Below are positions 50,301 to 59,464 of a stretch of 64,000 bases of DNA, piece by piece; position 1 is the stretch's first letter; each line of letters begins with the position of its first letter. The DNA comes from Antedon mediterranea (Eukaryota; Echinodermata; Crinoidea; Comatulida; Antedonidae). The stretch covers positions 8,664,288 to 8,728,287 of the forward strand of contig NC_092676.1 of assembly GCF_964355755.1 (NCBI RefSeq), in the 5' to 3' direction. The notes below the pieces were generated by a model. The model was not told where the DNA came from and did no database searches. It was given only the letters and a program-made list of their open reading frames with translations. The position numbers and the translations under genes are program-made.

Positions 50301-53300
50301 ATTATATATTTATTGAAAGTAATTTACTAAAGTAATTTACTAAAATTCCAGGTCAATTTAGATAAATAGCAGTTTTTAAATTCCTCACTCGATTTGATGT
50401 TACGCTAGGCCTAGGCAGCCAAGCACCAAGCTACACGTACCTGCGCTTCGCTCAAATTTACCGCAGTCATATTTTGGACGCGCCTCAATATTCCGTTGCC
50501 ATGCGAAACAGATTTTTTTATGGCTTACGAAAACGAATACGTGTGCGTGACGTATCTGTTTTCGTTATCGTATTCGTAAGATTGCGAAACCTCTCTAATA
50601 TCATTTTAAAAACCATGAGCAACCTTTTTAAGTATTCTTTCTTTTACAGGAAATCAAATAAGCTATTATACTAGATTTCCACTTTTTATTTGTATATGTT
50701 GTTTTTTATTCATGTACTATAGAATGTATATCTGAAATAAAAGTTTTTTATTTATTTAATGTATTTAATAAATCATACTCTTGTTTATGAACAAATATAT
50801 AATATACCAATTAATAAAGAAAACACAGATGAAGCAAATAACAAGTTTTTACAGTCTTACAGCACCAAAAGAATATCGACCAAGCATAGCACTCAACTTC
50901 TTTGCTTTTATATTTTTTCTTGTAGAAAAAAACCAATAAATATATATATATTACTTGTTAGAAGCAATGGACTGACGTAAGGAGAAAAGCAAATTTAGCA
51001 AGTGTATAACAGTGGATGCCATCACACATTAAATATTTTAATTTTTCTATATTTGTTATTACATATCTTTACCAAACAAGTATGTAATCAAACTTGATTC
51101 TTTTCACAGATCCATTAACGCTGCTGTCTTTAAGAAGTATCAAAAGAAAGGTACTGATCTTCAGAAAAAGCCACAGCATGCTAAAATATCACAGAGTCAG
51201 AATGTAAGAGGTGGTACTTACTTGATAAAGAATGCTGATGCCATGAAGAAAGCCTCAGAGTCCAAGAAGCTTCCGTATGCAGGCGTTCAAATCAGCCATG
51301 TCATTTCACCATCATGTTTTTATGTGCATTTAAAAACTGATGGGGCCAATGATCTTGAAAGGTATGCTAGCTTGATTTTTTAATAGGAAGGTAATCCCAC
51401 TATGTGTATGTGCATTTATAATAATTGTAATTGTTTGTAACCACTGTGGAGTAGCTTTGTGTCAGGCTGTTGGTCAGATGTTTTGCCCTAATCTAACCCT
51501 TAGCCATCAGTGCAGGCTCATTGGTCTAGAGGTATGAACGCCAGGCTAGTGATTACTTGCTTATTTGTTCACAAGTCTCAATGTACTTAGTAGGAAGTAC
51601 AAATTACATCAGAGTAGGGCAAAACATCTGTCCAATTACATTTATAATAACACACCTGATTAGATTCTATTCTTGCAATTTGATTGGTTAATTAGGCATC
51701 ACATTTAAATTGGAATTAGCCCTACCTAACGGAAATGTGATATATAATGATGATAAGTAGGGCTCTCATGTTCAGATTTCTATTGTTGACGGACTGCGTT
51801 CGGGAAACTTGTACGCAAAACTTTCTAGTAAACATACTTTTTAAATAAATCGTAAAAAACATAAATGTTGAATTTTTTTTATTGTTTCTTCAAAACAGCA
51901 GATTAAACATTTTGGCAAATTTAAGCCTAATGCAGGTCAAATTAGCAATTGAAATGACAGGTACCCATCTCTTGTATGTTAACAACAGTGAAAACTCATA
52001 AGGTAGATTTTGCTAAGCACACTTGACGTCACAGCAATTTACGGCGACTACTGTACGTGAGTGCGTGGCGATATCAGAAATATCGCAATTGTTCTGAAAT
52101 CATATGTACATCCCTAATACGTTGTGAATATATGTCCTGTAAAAGAGATTTTCATTTAAAAAAAAAAAAAAGAAATATCTTTGATTTAAACATGTATTTG
52201 TTTTTTTTTTAGTTTACAAAAGGCAATGGTGGACGAGTTTTTGAAAACTGAGGTTGAGAGTGCCGAGTGGTCTGTAGGTGATATTGGTGCTATGATTTAC
52301 TCCTCAAATGACTTCTACAATAGAGCAAAAATTACTAAACTTCTTCCAGAGAAAAAAGCAAAGGTATAATTTATATGGCTTTAGACAATGCTTGTGATAA
52401 ATGTCATCAAACATTCTTCTTGCCAGCTTCAATAAGAGTTAATGTTGTGCTCATGTAAAGTGATTTATTGGATAATTTTTATAATAAATTTCATATTAAA
52501 TTGTGAATGTTAAATTCTAAAGTTCAGATAATTGTGATATTTTATACTACCAACATTTATTCTTTTCTAGTTGTAGGCATTCAAGTTCTTGTAGGCATAC
52601 ATGGATCAAAATGAACACTAGGAAATTAGGAATTTGCTAGTAGATTTTTCATAATTGCTAATTAACAATCAAACAATCGAAACTATCTATTGCTGGTTAT
52701 ACCAATACTTTTTAGTGTAACAAATCTGTTTGTCATTCGTCCAGGTAGTAGTAAGTTTAGAATGATAAATCAAATCTATAAATAAATCAAGTCTAGCAAA
52801 TGTACCCAAGATCTAATAGTTCAACTTGTAGAATTAATTCACCAACATTAAATGCGAGCTCGGTTTCACATTTTGCTAGTTACATTTTAACAACTAGCAA
52901 CAGTTTGCTTGTGGATAAAAAGTAAATCTATATTCTAGCCATTTAAGGGATGTTTTTCCAGTTATTTTGAATGTTGGTCAAATATGCAAGTTGTTCAACA
53001 GAGTATATTATTTGTGCATGATAATGCTTGAAAATAGCTATACTTCATTTTCTAAGCTAAACCTTCATTATTTTGTATAATTTATCAGGTTGAAATGATT
53101 GATTATGGAAATATAACAGTTGTGTCTGTTAGTAAGCTTCGTAGGTTATCACCTGACCTGTCGTCTGTGCCGCCATTTGCAATACGTTGTCATCTCGCCA
53201 ATGTATTTCCCGCTGGTGCCAAAGAGTGGACAAAAACGGCGTGCGAATATTTTGCTGTCAAGCTTGAAGAATTGGAATGTTACATTTTGAAAGAGGTAGG

Positions 53301-56300
53301 TCTTTAAACAGTAACAAACTATATATCAATCCGGTATAATCAAGCAAATTATTTACAATCTGTCTTGGAGATTATAATATTTATTGCACTCGTTCGTTCC
53401 ATCGTAGATCATTCAGTTGACCTATAGTTGAAAGTACTTGTAGAATAAATATTTTATTTCAATCGGTCAGATTACATATGTGTTGTCTATATACTTTGAC
53501 TTCTGTTTATATACAAAAGTAGAATCATATAAATGTAATTCTAGCACATTGTTGATTTGTATACAGGTAATAAACTATATAATTATATTACTGTTTTGAA
53601 TACTATAGTATATAGTAGAATAGTATATCCTTCGGAAATTCCTATCCAGGGAGACACTATATAGTAGATACTTTCATTGCAAAACGAAGGAGGAGCACTA
53701 TGGCCAACCCCTATTTAGGATACACCCTATGGAGATGATGTTGGGTCTCGGAGGTGTTCCATTTATAGGAGTTTCTATAAGAAATAGAGTAAATATAAAA
53801 TGTTCACTAAATAGAATTTATTGAATTACCCAGAGAATATTGTTGCTAAGAGATTAATTTAATAGAGAGTGCAAATGTGGTGTCATATGTTTAGTTGTAC
53901 AGGCCTTAAACTGAACATTTATACTGTTGCATTTGATGTTTTTACTGTAGGATGAAATGAATGAGGATGGATCATTTCCTATTGATCTTTTGTACAAGAA
54001 ATCATGGAAAGAAATAGCGAAAGGAGACGACGAAACACAAGATACAGAGCTTGTATCAGAACTGCTGATAAACGATGGACTGGCTCTCCCTAGCCCTCAA
54101 AGGTACGTCAATGTGACAGCTTTTGTTCTTCCTAAACACAGTAGAAACCTTCCTTTGAGGGATATGGAACACCTTTTTTTTTATTTCCTCGAATAAACGC
54201 CACCACATACACAGTATTGTATTACAAAACATTTCTATTTATAGAATTCATTGATTGACAATTTACTAAAGTTTTTTATTTGATATACATGTTACCATAT
54301 TACATGGAAAATTATAAATGCCTCTCCTGAATAAATTCCTCCATCAAATAAAGGCCCCTGGGCATTTATTAAATAAATACTTTTTTTTTCTTTTTCCCAA
54401 TTAAAAATATTTTACATGGGAATAAAAATAACCCTAAAGGTTTGTTTGAGATCTCTTCCATTTACATTGCCATATTTGCCATTGAAAGAGTTTAAATAAA
54501 GAGAAAAAAATTGCACCAAAGTATATATATATAACAGCAAACAACCTTTTTTTAACGTCCTATATACAGTAATAACTCAATAAAAATACAAGTGGGTAAA
54601 ATGAATACCAAATAACTTGAACATTAAATTGAACATTTTTATTTCAAATCCTGATTAGTGTCTAATTACAAATGTTTAATCATAGTGCATCCATGGATTA
54701 TTTACAGTAAGTGAGATCTAGCACACTTTATGAAAGCCTACTAAATAGAATTGGCATGATAAACCTGTTAAAAATGTCGGTCACTTCGATATCACCTGGT
54801 GATTTTACCACTTTACACAAACTACATAAAGCATGTTAATATCATTATAAAACCATCTGATTTTCGATGAAATTAAATAGATTTATGGGTTTATTTGTTC
54901 ATTGACCAGGAAGAACTGAAAAAAGTGAGCTTGTTTACCCAGCTTTAAGCTCTGTCTACACTATTAAACTATTTTGACAAAAAAAGTGTGATGTGTCCAA
55001 ATATGGTAGTGGTATGACATCACTGTGTCCATATATGAGCACATCACATTTTTTTGTCACATAAATTTTGATAGTGTAGATAGAGCTTTATACGCCAAAG
55101 ATTGTCTTCGATGTGTAGTATTAAATTTAGTATGAATTTCTGTGAAATTGACTTTAATAAATACTGTAAATGATCGAATAAAAGGTGGAGTTGAGTAAGC
55201 GCGTCACTAAATTTTGTGCCGCTGGTATTATTTATTGTTTTATAGTCAGACAGGTCTGAAAAACACTTATTCTCCGGATGTTTGATTATTTACAATATTA
55301 AGTGTTTTAAGAATCGCTTTTCTCCAACTTTGACCATATGATTTGTGCAGGTGTTGTGGTTATTGATGATATGACGAGTGACGATTGAATGCTTTCAAAT
55401 TATTTGCAAGTCTATACATTTTAAAAATGCTCGCCGTCTTCTTGTCAGCTGCATGTTTGACAGAGAGTAATAGGTTAATCGATTTACAAAACTATATTTG
55501 CATTTTTCAAAAGAATGATTTAGGTGTCTTTAGAGTCAAAATTGTAAGATTTCTCTTCACTGTAATTTTTAACCCAGTAAAAGTGTTTGTATTTAAAAGT
55601 GCTGATTTATTTGTTTACAACTTGAGTCTGGAAATAATTATACAATACTAGCTAGACTTATACACGCTTTGTACCCACTGTTTATTGTAGCGATTGCCTA
55701 CTTCTAAATTGAAACAAATTAAAATCATAAGCTATTAAATAATTAAATGTAATTAATGCTGTTGAATACAGTAATTTTGACATGATCCTTTAGAACCTTG
55801 TTACATATTAAGTCAGTACATTTCTTTTACACTCAGGAAATTATTTTGGCCTAATGTAGATGCATACAAAATACTCATACTGTATTTAAACTAAAATAGT
55901 ATACAAATAAAAATATAAAATAAAATTATATTATCCTTGTTATATAATATTCAATTATCTGAAAGTCCAGTCTGTCATTTGAAGTCAGTAGGTTATAATG
56001 GACTACTATACAGAGCTAAAAAAATATGTGGAAGCGTGATATAAAAAACATTACCTTTCGTGGAAGTGCGTTGGATCGTATAAAAAAATAGTGCTTAGTA
56101 GGTTTGCAATAAAAAAACAATGCCTCATATGTAGGCTATGAATGGTTACACGTGGGGAACGAAGCGCAGCAATTAATATTGTACTGTACATACTTTTTAA
56201 TTTGCAAATTCATGTTTGTTTTTCTTTTAGGAAGAGGCCTAGCTCAAGAGTGGAACACAAACTTGAATGCGATGAAGAAGCACTTATTGCTCATTCAAAA

Positions 56301-58219
56301 CTATCAAAGTACTGTAGTTCTAGTATAGACAACAAACATGAGGAACCAGCCACCAATACACAGGACAAAGATTATGATTGCAGCTCTGATGGTCTGTTAA
56401 GAGAAGACGAAGACAGCAGTATTCTTGAAGAACATCTGCCAGAGGTTGACCAGGAAAGCCAGTGTTCAAATGATGAATTTATCTCTTCTCATAGAATCTA
56501 TCAAAGTGAAGAGAAGAAAGAGATTGTGGATGGCAAAAAACAAAAACCTTTAGGCTGTGTTTCAGATCATGATTATAATACAGATGATGGTAGTATTCAC
56601 AGTATTGATTCTGATTCATCAGACAAAAGAAGTCTTCAACATCTTGACAAATGTAGTGTACACAGTCTTAGTAAAGACAGTGTCCATAGTATCAGTAAAA
56701 ATAGTATCCACAGCATTAGTAAAGACAGTGTTCATAGCATCGGTAAAAACAGTGTTCATAGCATCGGCAAAGACAGTGTTCATAGCATCGGCAAAGACAG
56801 TGTTCATAGCATTGGCAAAGACAGTGTTCATAGCATTGGCAAAGACAGTGTTCATAGCATCGGTAAAGATAGTGTCCATAGCATCGGTAAAGACAGTGTC
56901 CATAGCATCGGTAAAGACAGTGTCCATAGCATCGGTAAAGACAGTGTTCATAGCACCTGTAAAGACAGTGTTCATAGCATCGGTAAAGACAGTGTTCATA
57001 GCATCGGTAAAGACAGTGTTCATAGCACCTGTAAAGACAGTGTTCATAGCATCGGTAAAGACAGTGTTCATAGCACCTGTAAAGACAGTGTTCATAGCAT
57101 CGGTAAAGACAGTGTTCATAGCATCGGTAAAGACAGTGTTCATAGCATCAGCAAGGTCAGTGTTCATAGCATCGGCAAGGTCAGTGTTCATAGCATCGGT
57201 AAAGACAGTGTTCATAGCATCGGTAAAGACAGTGTTCATAGCATCGGTAAAGACAGTGTTCATAGCATCGGTAAAGACATTGTAGGTGTTTGCAAAGACA
57301 GTGTCCATAGCATTGATAAAAACAGTATTGTTACGTTGGATCAAAGATTTGGTTCAGGACGAAATAGTGCCATCAGTGTTGATAGCAGTGCTTGTCACAC
57401 AGATGAGAGTAGTTTACAAGGATCTGAAAAGGAAAGAGTTCTGGGGAATATTAGTAGCAGTGCCCAAACTTTTAATGATAGAAGTATCCATAGTAAGACT
57501 AGTGGCTGTGGTGATGCTGGTAGGTCTGGTAAAGTAAGTGTATCTGTCCATAATGATGGAAGTCAACAGGATCTTCCCAAGGACAATATCAACCCAAATA
57601 ATCAGAGTACAGAGGATAACAGTGGTGCTCCTTGTAGTCAGTCTAGTAGTGTGCAAAGTAGTACATATAACACTGATGCCAGCTATGAACCAAGTTCTGA
57701 CAATGCCATTGACTCTAAATCTACACCTCAAAACAATTTCATAACGGACAAATTGGAAATGGACATTGACCAAATCTTCACACCACGCCATTCTAGTACA
57801 CTTCCAGAACGTTTTTCAAAATCTGATAGTTCGTCTGATATTGATGATGAAATGATCAAGCAAGTTATCACAAGATCTAAAGAGAAAACAGTTGTACGTA
57901 GTCGAAAAAAGAAGTCCGTGAGGGAAAAGAATCCAAGTCAAGCGGTTGCGCCAAAATCTATTCCATTTGTTCAGTACAGTCCATTTGAAATGCCATCAAA
58001 TCCCTGTGATATTGTTGTTACTTACATCAATGAACAAGGTGCCATTTTTGGCCATGATATATCTGAAGGTAAGTTTACTTTTGATTTTTACTTTTGTGCT
58101 TAAATTCTCATTTACAATTTATTATTTTGAACAGTTATAAATAGAACAGCTGACCTCATCTTTACATTATGTGAAGATTATTATGAAATGCTTCACCCAA
58201 TGCAACAACTTATTCCGCG
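26367..58219 (+). CDS. RNF17: RNF17/TDRD4-like RING, B-box and multi-Tudor protein, 3'-partial (gene 3)
   Basis: Germline Tudor protein; the RNF17/Qin family scaffolds piRNA-pathway complexes by binding dimethyl-arginine on Piwi proteins. Exons: 26367-26418, 28115-28230, 30636-30745, 31148-31245, 31798-31951, 32304-32439, 33423-33503, 34292-34392, 35707-35822, 36688-36883, 37417-37556, 38112-38225, 39113-39277, 39777-40014, 44594-44678, 45064-45135, 45845-45992, 46544-46656, 47220-47379, 48270-48385, 49198-49309, 49757-49871, 51110-51361, 52213-52363, 53089-53295, 53951-54102, 56231-58068, 58135-58219. One frame gives about 1,807 residues. Order: RING 7-56 (CPHC, CSHTFCRSC, CPIC); two B-box-like modules about 126-222; coiled coil about 223-430; Tudor 1 about 472-707 (KKWYRAI, YIDYGN); Tudor 2 about 708-912 (LWYRSKV, YVDFGN); Tudor 3 about 913-1166 (MIDYGN); octapeptide array 1307-1529; start of Tudor 4 from about 1760. 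The CSLKDIVPAQN stretch matches RNF17 specifically. Exon 17 must use the donor at 45993: the earlier GT at 45956 breaks the frame. The 3' end is outside the window or unrecognised. Confidence 0.93.
26731..27045 (+). mobile_element. tRNA-derived SINE, copy 2
   Basis: GTGAGTGATTGGCCGAGCGG head, B-box GGTTCAAGGCT, CACTCACT pairing with the start, and the shared body (CTATAAACCGTAGGTCCAG, GAGTAGGGGGTTACCCCGG). Intron 1 of gene 3. Confidence 0.88.
27060..27892. mobile_element. Foldback element with 45-bp inverted ends
   Basis: GGGAATCCAACACGCTATTG followed by CGCATGCCCAGAGCA at 27064-27100 is mirrored at 27850-27888 (TGCTCTGGGCATGCGCAATG, GTGTGGGATTCCC). The 0.75-kb centre has no ORF that I recognise. 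It abuts SINE copy 2 in intron 1 of gene 3. Confidence 0.7.
28525..30404. mobile_element. pogo/Tigger-like non-autonomous transposon, 1.88 kb
   Basis: Left end CAGTCAACTCTCCCAATACC; the right end is its inverse (GGTATTGGGAGAGTTGACTG). TA lies on both sides (28523-28524 and 30405-30406), as for Tc1/mariner-superfamily insertion. Further inner CCGGTTTTC / GAAAACCGG repeats occur near both ends. No transposase frame is visible, so it is a deletion derivative. It contains a perfect 24-bp palindrome at about 29905-29930. Intron 2 of gene 3. Assignment to pogo/Tigger rests on the TIR style only. Confidence 0.78.
31650..31745 (+). repeat. Tandem duplication, two ~45-bp units
   Basis: CAACTATTGTTGGCAGCACC...GCTTGACCACT appears twice back to back with no visible mismatch. 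Intron 4 of gene 3. Confidence 0.9.
32729..33040 (+). mobile_element. tRNA-derived SINE, copy 3
   Basis: GTGAGTGAGTGGCCAAGCGG head with CACTCACT closing a 7-bp stem, B-box GGTTCAAGGCT, the same body as copies 1 and 2, and a (CAAT)n-like tail. Intron 6 of gene 3. Confidence 0.9.
35085..35190 (+). mobile_element. Dead LINE C-terminal fragment
   Basis: Reads IPTIWNNLPVHIRNSSLN followed by QFKLTTIIRFFQQL, the usual WN.LP...IR...F signature of non-LTR retrotransposon C-termini. No upstream RT is seen. Intron 8 of gene 3. Confidence 0.6.
35911..36057. mobile_element. MITE family B, copy 4
   Basis: AGTCTGTCTACACTATCAAA at the left and TTTGATAGAGGAGACAGAGC at the right, with CCTAAATATGGTAGTGATATG inside. 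Intron 9 of gene 3. Confidence 0.7.
36200..36405 (+). mobile_element. SINE relic
   Basis: GTTACCCCAGGTGTACTAGT recalls the SINE body (TTACCCCGGTGTATTAGTAC), and GCGCCTTGAGCACTTTAGTG is a SINE tail. It includes a local 20-bp tandem duplication (GTCGTTGACAGAGGTAGCA) at about 36248-36287. Confidence 0.5.
36905..37345 (+). mobile_element. Diverged SINE relic
   Basis: AGTGGTTAAGGTGGGAGCAC, CCATAGTTCTGGTTGTCGAAC and GGTCCAGTGTACACATTGTC match the SINE head and body. GGGGCTACCCCAGTGTACTG follows after about 150 bp of extra DNA with TTATGTCGACAC repeats. Intron 10 of gene 3. Confidence 0.5.
38226..39112 (+). other. Intron 12 of gene 3, nothing recognised
   Basis: AT-rich intron of about 0.9 kb. I see no element ends, exon or tandem array. 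Confidence 0.6.
39530..39760. repeat. Dispersed repeat family D, copy 1
   Basis: GATAAAATACAGTAAAAATTG, CTACTACAAATAGAAATGTC and CGTTTATTCGA segments recur in the same order at 46870-47080 and in reverse at 54185-54390. Confidence 0.55.
40558..44330 (-). mobile_element. DNA transposon with ~470-bp inverted repeats and CXC-domain coding remnants
   Basis: Left arm 40558 to about 41030 is the inverse of right arm about 43855-44330. Shared landmarks are TCTGGGAAAAAATTAGAAAC, TCCAGCTCATCTGACCTGGG and repeated AATGGCGGCCAT blocks. The interior encodes, on the minus strand from right to left: QPLWVKTIQIVKKRHLP near 43600; QYAKSGMLYLQKMLELKHKF near 43100; QADEDADTVMVKEA with VVVAEDTDVLVLLCYH near 42000-42150, resembling a nuclease-like (PIN-type) fold; and a cysteine block CSCRKYSIACVAACGYCSG at 41350-41450, resembling a tesmin/TSO1 CXC motif. 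The pieces are in different frames, so the gene is broken. Intron 14 of gene 3, antisense. Confidence 0.82.
41318..43803 (-). pseudogene. Broken transposon protein (PIN-like plus CXC) inside the 40558-44330 element
   Basis: Open stretches at 43803-43543, 43191-42928, 42736-42370, 42243-41962 and 41527-41318 read in N-to-C order as one protein family. The family is a large uncharacterised one repeated in many invertebrate genomes, with a VVAEDTDVLVLLCYH core and a C-terminal CXC domain (CCNWKGGNLCSTNKCSC). Frameshifts and stops interrupt it at least four times. Identification rests on remembered family motifs; no domain search was run. Confidence 0.65.
44738..44777. repeat. (TA)n microsatellite
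   Basis: About 20 TA units broken once by ATTA. It lies just downstream of exon 15 of gene 3. Confidence 0.95.
45428..45546 (+). rRNA. 5S rRNA-derived sequence (pseudogene or head of a 5S-type SINE)
   Basis: About 119 bp match the metazoan 5S rRNA layout: start GTACGACTACCATGCCGG, the internal promoter region (AAGTTAAGCAACCTTGGGCC, GGTTAGAGCTTGGATGGGAG, ACCATCTGGGAATATCGAG) and the end GTGCTGTATATGG. Several bases differ from the usual 5S consensus, there is no T-run directly after it, and it continues into about 230 bp of non-5S DNA. That fits a SINE3-like retroposon or pseudogene better than a working 5S gene. It sits in intron 16 of gene 3. Confidence 0.8.
45547..45785 (+). mobile_element. 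Probable body of the 5S-headed SINE
   Basis: Non-coding DNA directly joined to the 5S-like head, with CAACACTGCTGACTCTTATGG, GGTTAAGGTTGGCACTGCAC and CATTCAGATGAATGTAAGGC. The 3' limit is uncertain and no second copy is present in the window to define it. Confidence 0.4.
46005..46330. repeat. Dispersed repeat family E, copy 1
   Basis: Contains CCAAAAACCCATTGGCTGGC, AGCCAATATGAC, CAAAGTGGATCACTATTATG and a GGGACAAACATCTTTA end. It is nearly collinear with 48570-48920. Intron 17 of gene 3. Confidence 0.75.
46840..47080. repeat. Dispersed repeat family D, copy 2
   Basis: AAGTGATAAAATACAGTAAA, CTACAAATAGAAATGTGTTG, GGGGCGTTTATTTGAGG and AAAATAAATACAGTATTAT, in the same order as at 39530. Intron 18 of gene 3. 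Confidence 0.55.
47387..47570. mobile_element. MITE family C, copy 5
   Basis: GGGAGTTTTTGATTTGCGATGACTGACAACC at the left (imperfect) mirrors GGTCCTTGGTCGTCACAAATCAAAAGCTCCCC at the right. It lies right after exon 19 of gene 3. Confidence 0.7.
47848..48187 (+). repeat. 34-35-bp minisatellite, 10 units
   Basis: Ten head-to-tail units of GGGGACATATGGATGTGTCTTCC(T/C)AGCTTCATTA(A). The fourth is shortened (GGTACATATGG). CCTAGC and CCCAGC variants alternate, showing partly homogenised subtypes. Intron 19 of gene 3. Confidence 0.96.
48570..48920. repeat. Dispersed repeat family E, copy 2
   Basis: Begins near GATGTATTGTCCCCC and ends GGGGACAATACATCTTTA, an inverted pair that marks element ends. 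The interior shares CCCATTGGCTGGCAGCCAAT with the copy at 46005. Further scraps occur at 25930-26110, 32070-32290 and 34230-34275. Confidence 0.78.
50089..50597. mobile_element. MITE with ~50-bp inverted ends
   Basis: AGGGAGGTTTCGCAACCTTA, then CGAATACGATAACGAAAACG at the left; the right end is the inverse (CGTTTTCGTAA-type text, GTTATCGTATTCGTAAGATTG, CGAAACCTCTCT). Centre about 400 bp, no ORF of note. Intron 22 of gene 3. Confidence 0.82.
51466..51640. mobile_element. Short inverted-repeat element
   Basis: GGTCAGATGTTTTGCCCTAATC near 51472 mirrors GAGTAGGGCAAAACATCTGTCC near 51612. Intron 23 of gene 3. Confidence 0.55.
54103..56230 (+). other. Intron 26 of gene 3
   Basis: 2.1 kb before the giant exon. 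It holds a reversed family D repeat (54185-54390) and MITE B copy 5 (54944-55092). Short open frames near 55385-55651 show no recognisable protein and look accidental. Confidence 0.65.
54944..55092. mobile_element. MITE family B, copy 5
   Basis: TAAGCTCTGTCTACACTATT at the left and GATAGTGTAGATAGAGCTTTA at the right, with GTCCAAATATGGTAGTGG and GTCCATATATGAGCACATC inside. About 149 bp, the cleanest copy in the window. Confidence 0.82.
56231..58068 (+). CDS. RNF17: Giant exon 27 of gene 3 (linker between Tudor 3 and Tudor 4)
   Basis: A single open exon of 1,838 bp, about ten times the gene's usual exon size. The acceptor is at 56229-56230 and the donor at 58069. It encodes an acidic, serine-rich N-terminal part, then the 28-copy octapeptide array, then a Ser/Asn/Gln-rich region, a basic cluster (RSRKKKSVREK, near 57895-57930) and finally the first strand of Tudor 4 (CDIVVTYINEQGAIF). 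Low complexity and lack of hydrophobic clusters predict disorder. The frame joins exactly to exon 26 (AG+G gives Arg) and to exon 28. Homologues have a shorter linker here as far as I know; that comparison is from memory. Confidence 0.88.
56649..57317 (+). repeat. Coding minisatellite: 28 copies of an octapeptide
   Basis: Twenty-eight tandem units of 24 bp, one of them 21 bp (the KDIVGVC unit), consensus K-D-S-V-H-S-I-G. Edge units vary most (KCSVHSLS, KNSIHSIS, KDIVGVC); central units are nearly identical, with KDSVHSTC appearing at least three times at irregular spacing. Wobble bases (ggc/ggt, gtt/gtc) are shared in blocks of neighbouring units, which is the signature of unequal exchange. 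Because 24 is a multiple of 3, other frames are also open; those are shadows. Confidence 0.97.
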
Positions 58220-58273
58220 GTGAGATCTTGCATTGTTCTTATAATAAATAAAACATAAACAACCTTGTTGTTT

Positions 58274-58555
58274 TTAACGTTTTCCGTCTTCCGACATTAC
58301 GCTTTCCACAATTTGTTTCCATTTTTTTCTGTTTATGGCAGGATGGTTTGTTATTGTGTTAGTGTCTACTTGTCCTTGTAAGTCTTTCTTTATTTGATTC
58401 ATCCAGTTATTTCTTGGTCTTCCTACGGGTCGTTTTACTTTCCTGTCAGTTTCCGGTAATCTAATTATGTGTTCATACCATTTTAGTCTCCTTCGTTTAA
58501 TTCTTTTACTCCATTCTTCTTGTTTTGTTATATCGTATATTTTCGTGTTACACAC
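58274..58555 (-). mobile_element. LINE ORF2 C-terminal fragment
   Basis: Open for 93 codons: RIKRRRLKWYEHIIRLP, then VKRPVGRPRNNWMNQIKKDL and AINRKKWKQIVES. The RRLKW.HI.R and GRPR..W motifs are typical of the C-terminus of non-LTR retrotransposon polyproteins. No RT domain follows, so it is a 5'-truncated copy. Antisense, right after exon 28 of gene 3. Confidence 0.82.
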
Positions 58556-58987
58556 TCTATTTTGTTAATTTAATATTTATCATCTTTCGCAACATTTTCG
58601 TGTGACAACCTTGTACCAGGTACTTATTATTAATTAGCCATGTAGTTAATTTTATTTTAAGTCCCTTGTCTTGGATGTTGTAATTGACCATTATTAGATG
58701 TAACATTTTAATAACTGAAATCCAGAAAGAAAACTAAGCTTCAATTTATCTGAATATTGCTTACTAATTAATGAATGAATTATAAATCTGTAGCTTGAAT
58801 TATTTTGCAAACATGTTATATAATGATAGTAGATATCCTTGATAGTGCAGGTAGCCTACAGTATAGTCCCTGGAAATGAATAATTGTCTCTAATGACTTT
58901 TACACATTTGGACAATAACAATCAATGATAAATAGATTTACATAAAACAAAATAAATTAGTAAAGTTCCATTCTAGACTGTAGGGCA

Positions 58988-59407
58988 TTCACACTGGAAC
59001 CCATTTACACTTATGACAATAAAGATCAACAATAACTAGATAAATAATAATGCATTTTTCTGATATAAAATAAAATAAATTAGAAAAGTTTCATTCCAGA
59101 ACTATGGTATAACCATTTATGCTGCATTTGATGAAATAATATTTTCACACGTCCAATCAAATGACGTCATGATTGCAATAATACAGCGACGATACAATTT
59201 TATAGTTGTTACTGATCATGACGTCATTTGATTGGACGTGTGCAAATATTATTTTCATCAAATTCAGCATAAATGGTTATACCATAGTTCTAGAATGAAA
59301 CTTTTCTAATTTCTTTTATTTTGTATCAGAAAAATGCATTATTATTTATCTACCGGTAGGTATCGTTGATGTTTATATGCACAAGTGTAAATGGGTTCCA
59401 GTGTGAA
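58988..59407. repeat. 420-bp near-perfect palindrome
   Basis: The left arm starts TTCACACTGGAACCCATTTA and the right arm ends TAAATGGGTTCCAGTGTGAA. Arms of about 190-200 bp stay alignable to the centre (CGTCCAATCAAATGACGTCA against TGACGTCATTTGATTGGACG), leaving a loop of about 40 bp. It is probably a foldback transposon or long-TIR MITE. Confidence 0.92.
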
Positions 59408-59464
59408 AAGTACTGTTAAACCTATCCAATGCTAAGAACCCCAACTAGCCTCTAAAAATGAATG

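Noticed and set aside
55385-55651. 88-codon plus-strand frame in intron 26
   Set aside because: AT-rich, no recognisable domain, no splice-compatible junction with exons 26 or 27.
56557-57344. Long open frames on both strands over the octapeptide array
   Set aside because: They exist only because a 24-bp unit without stops is repeated in every frame. The splice-consistent frame is the plus-strand KDSVHSIG one.
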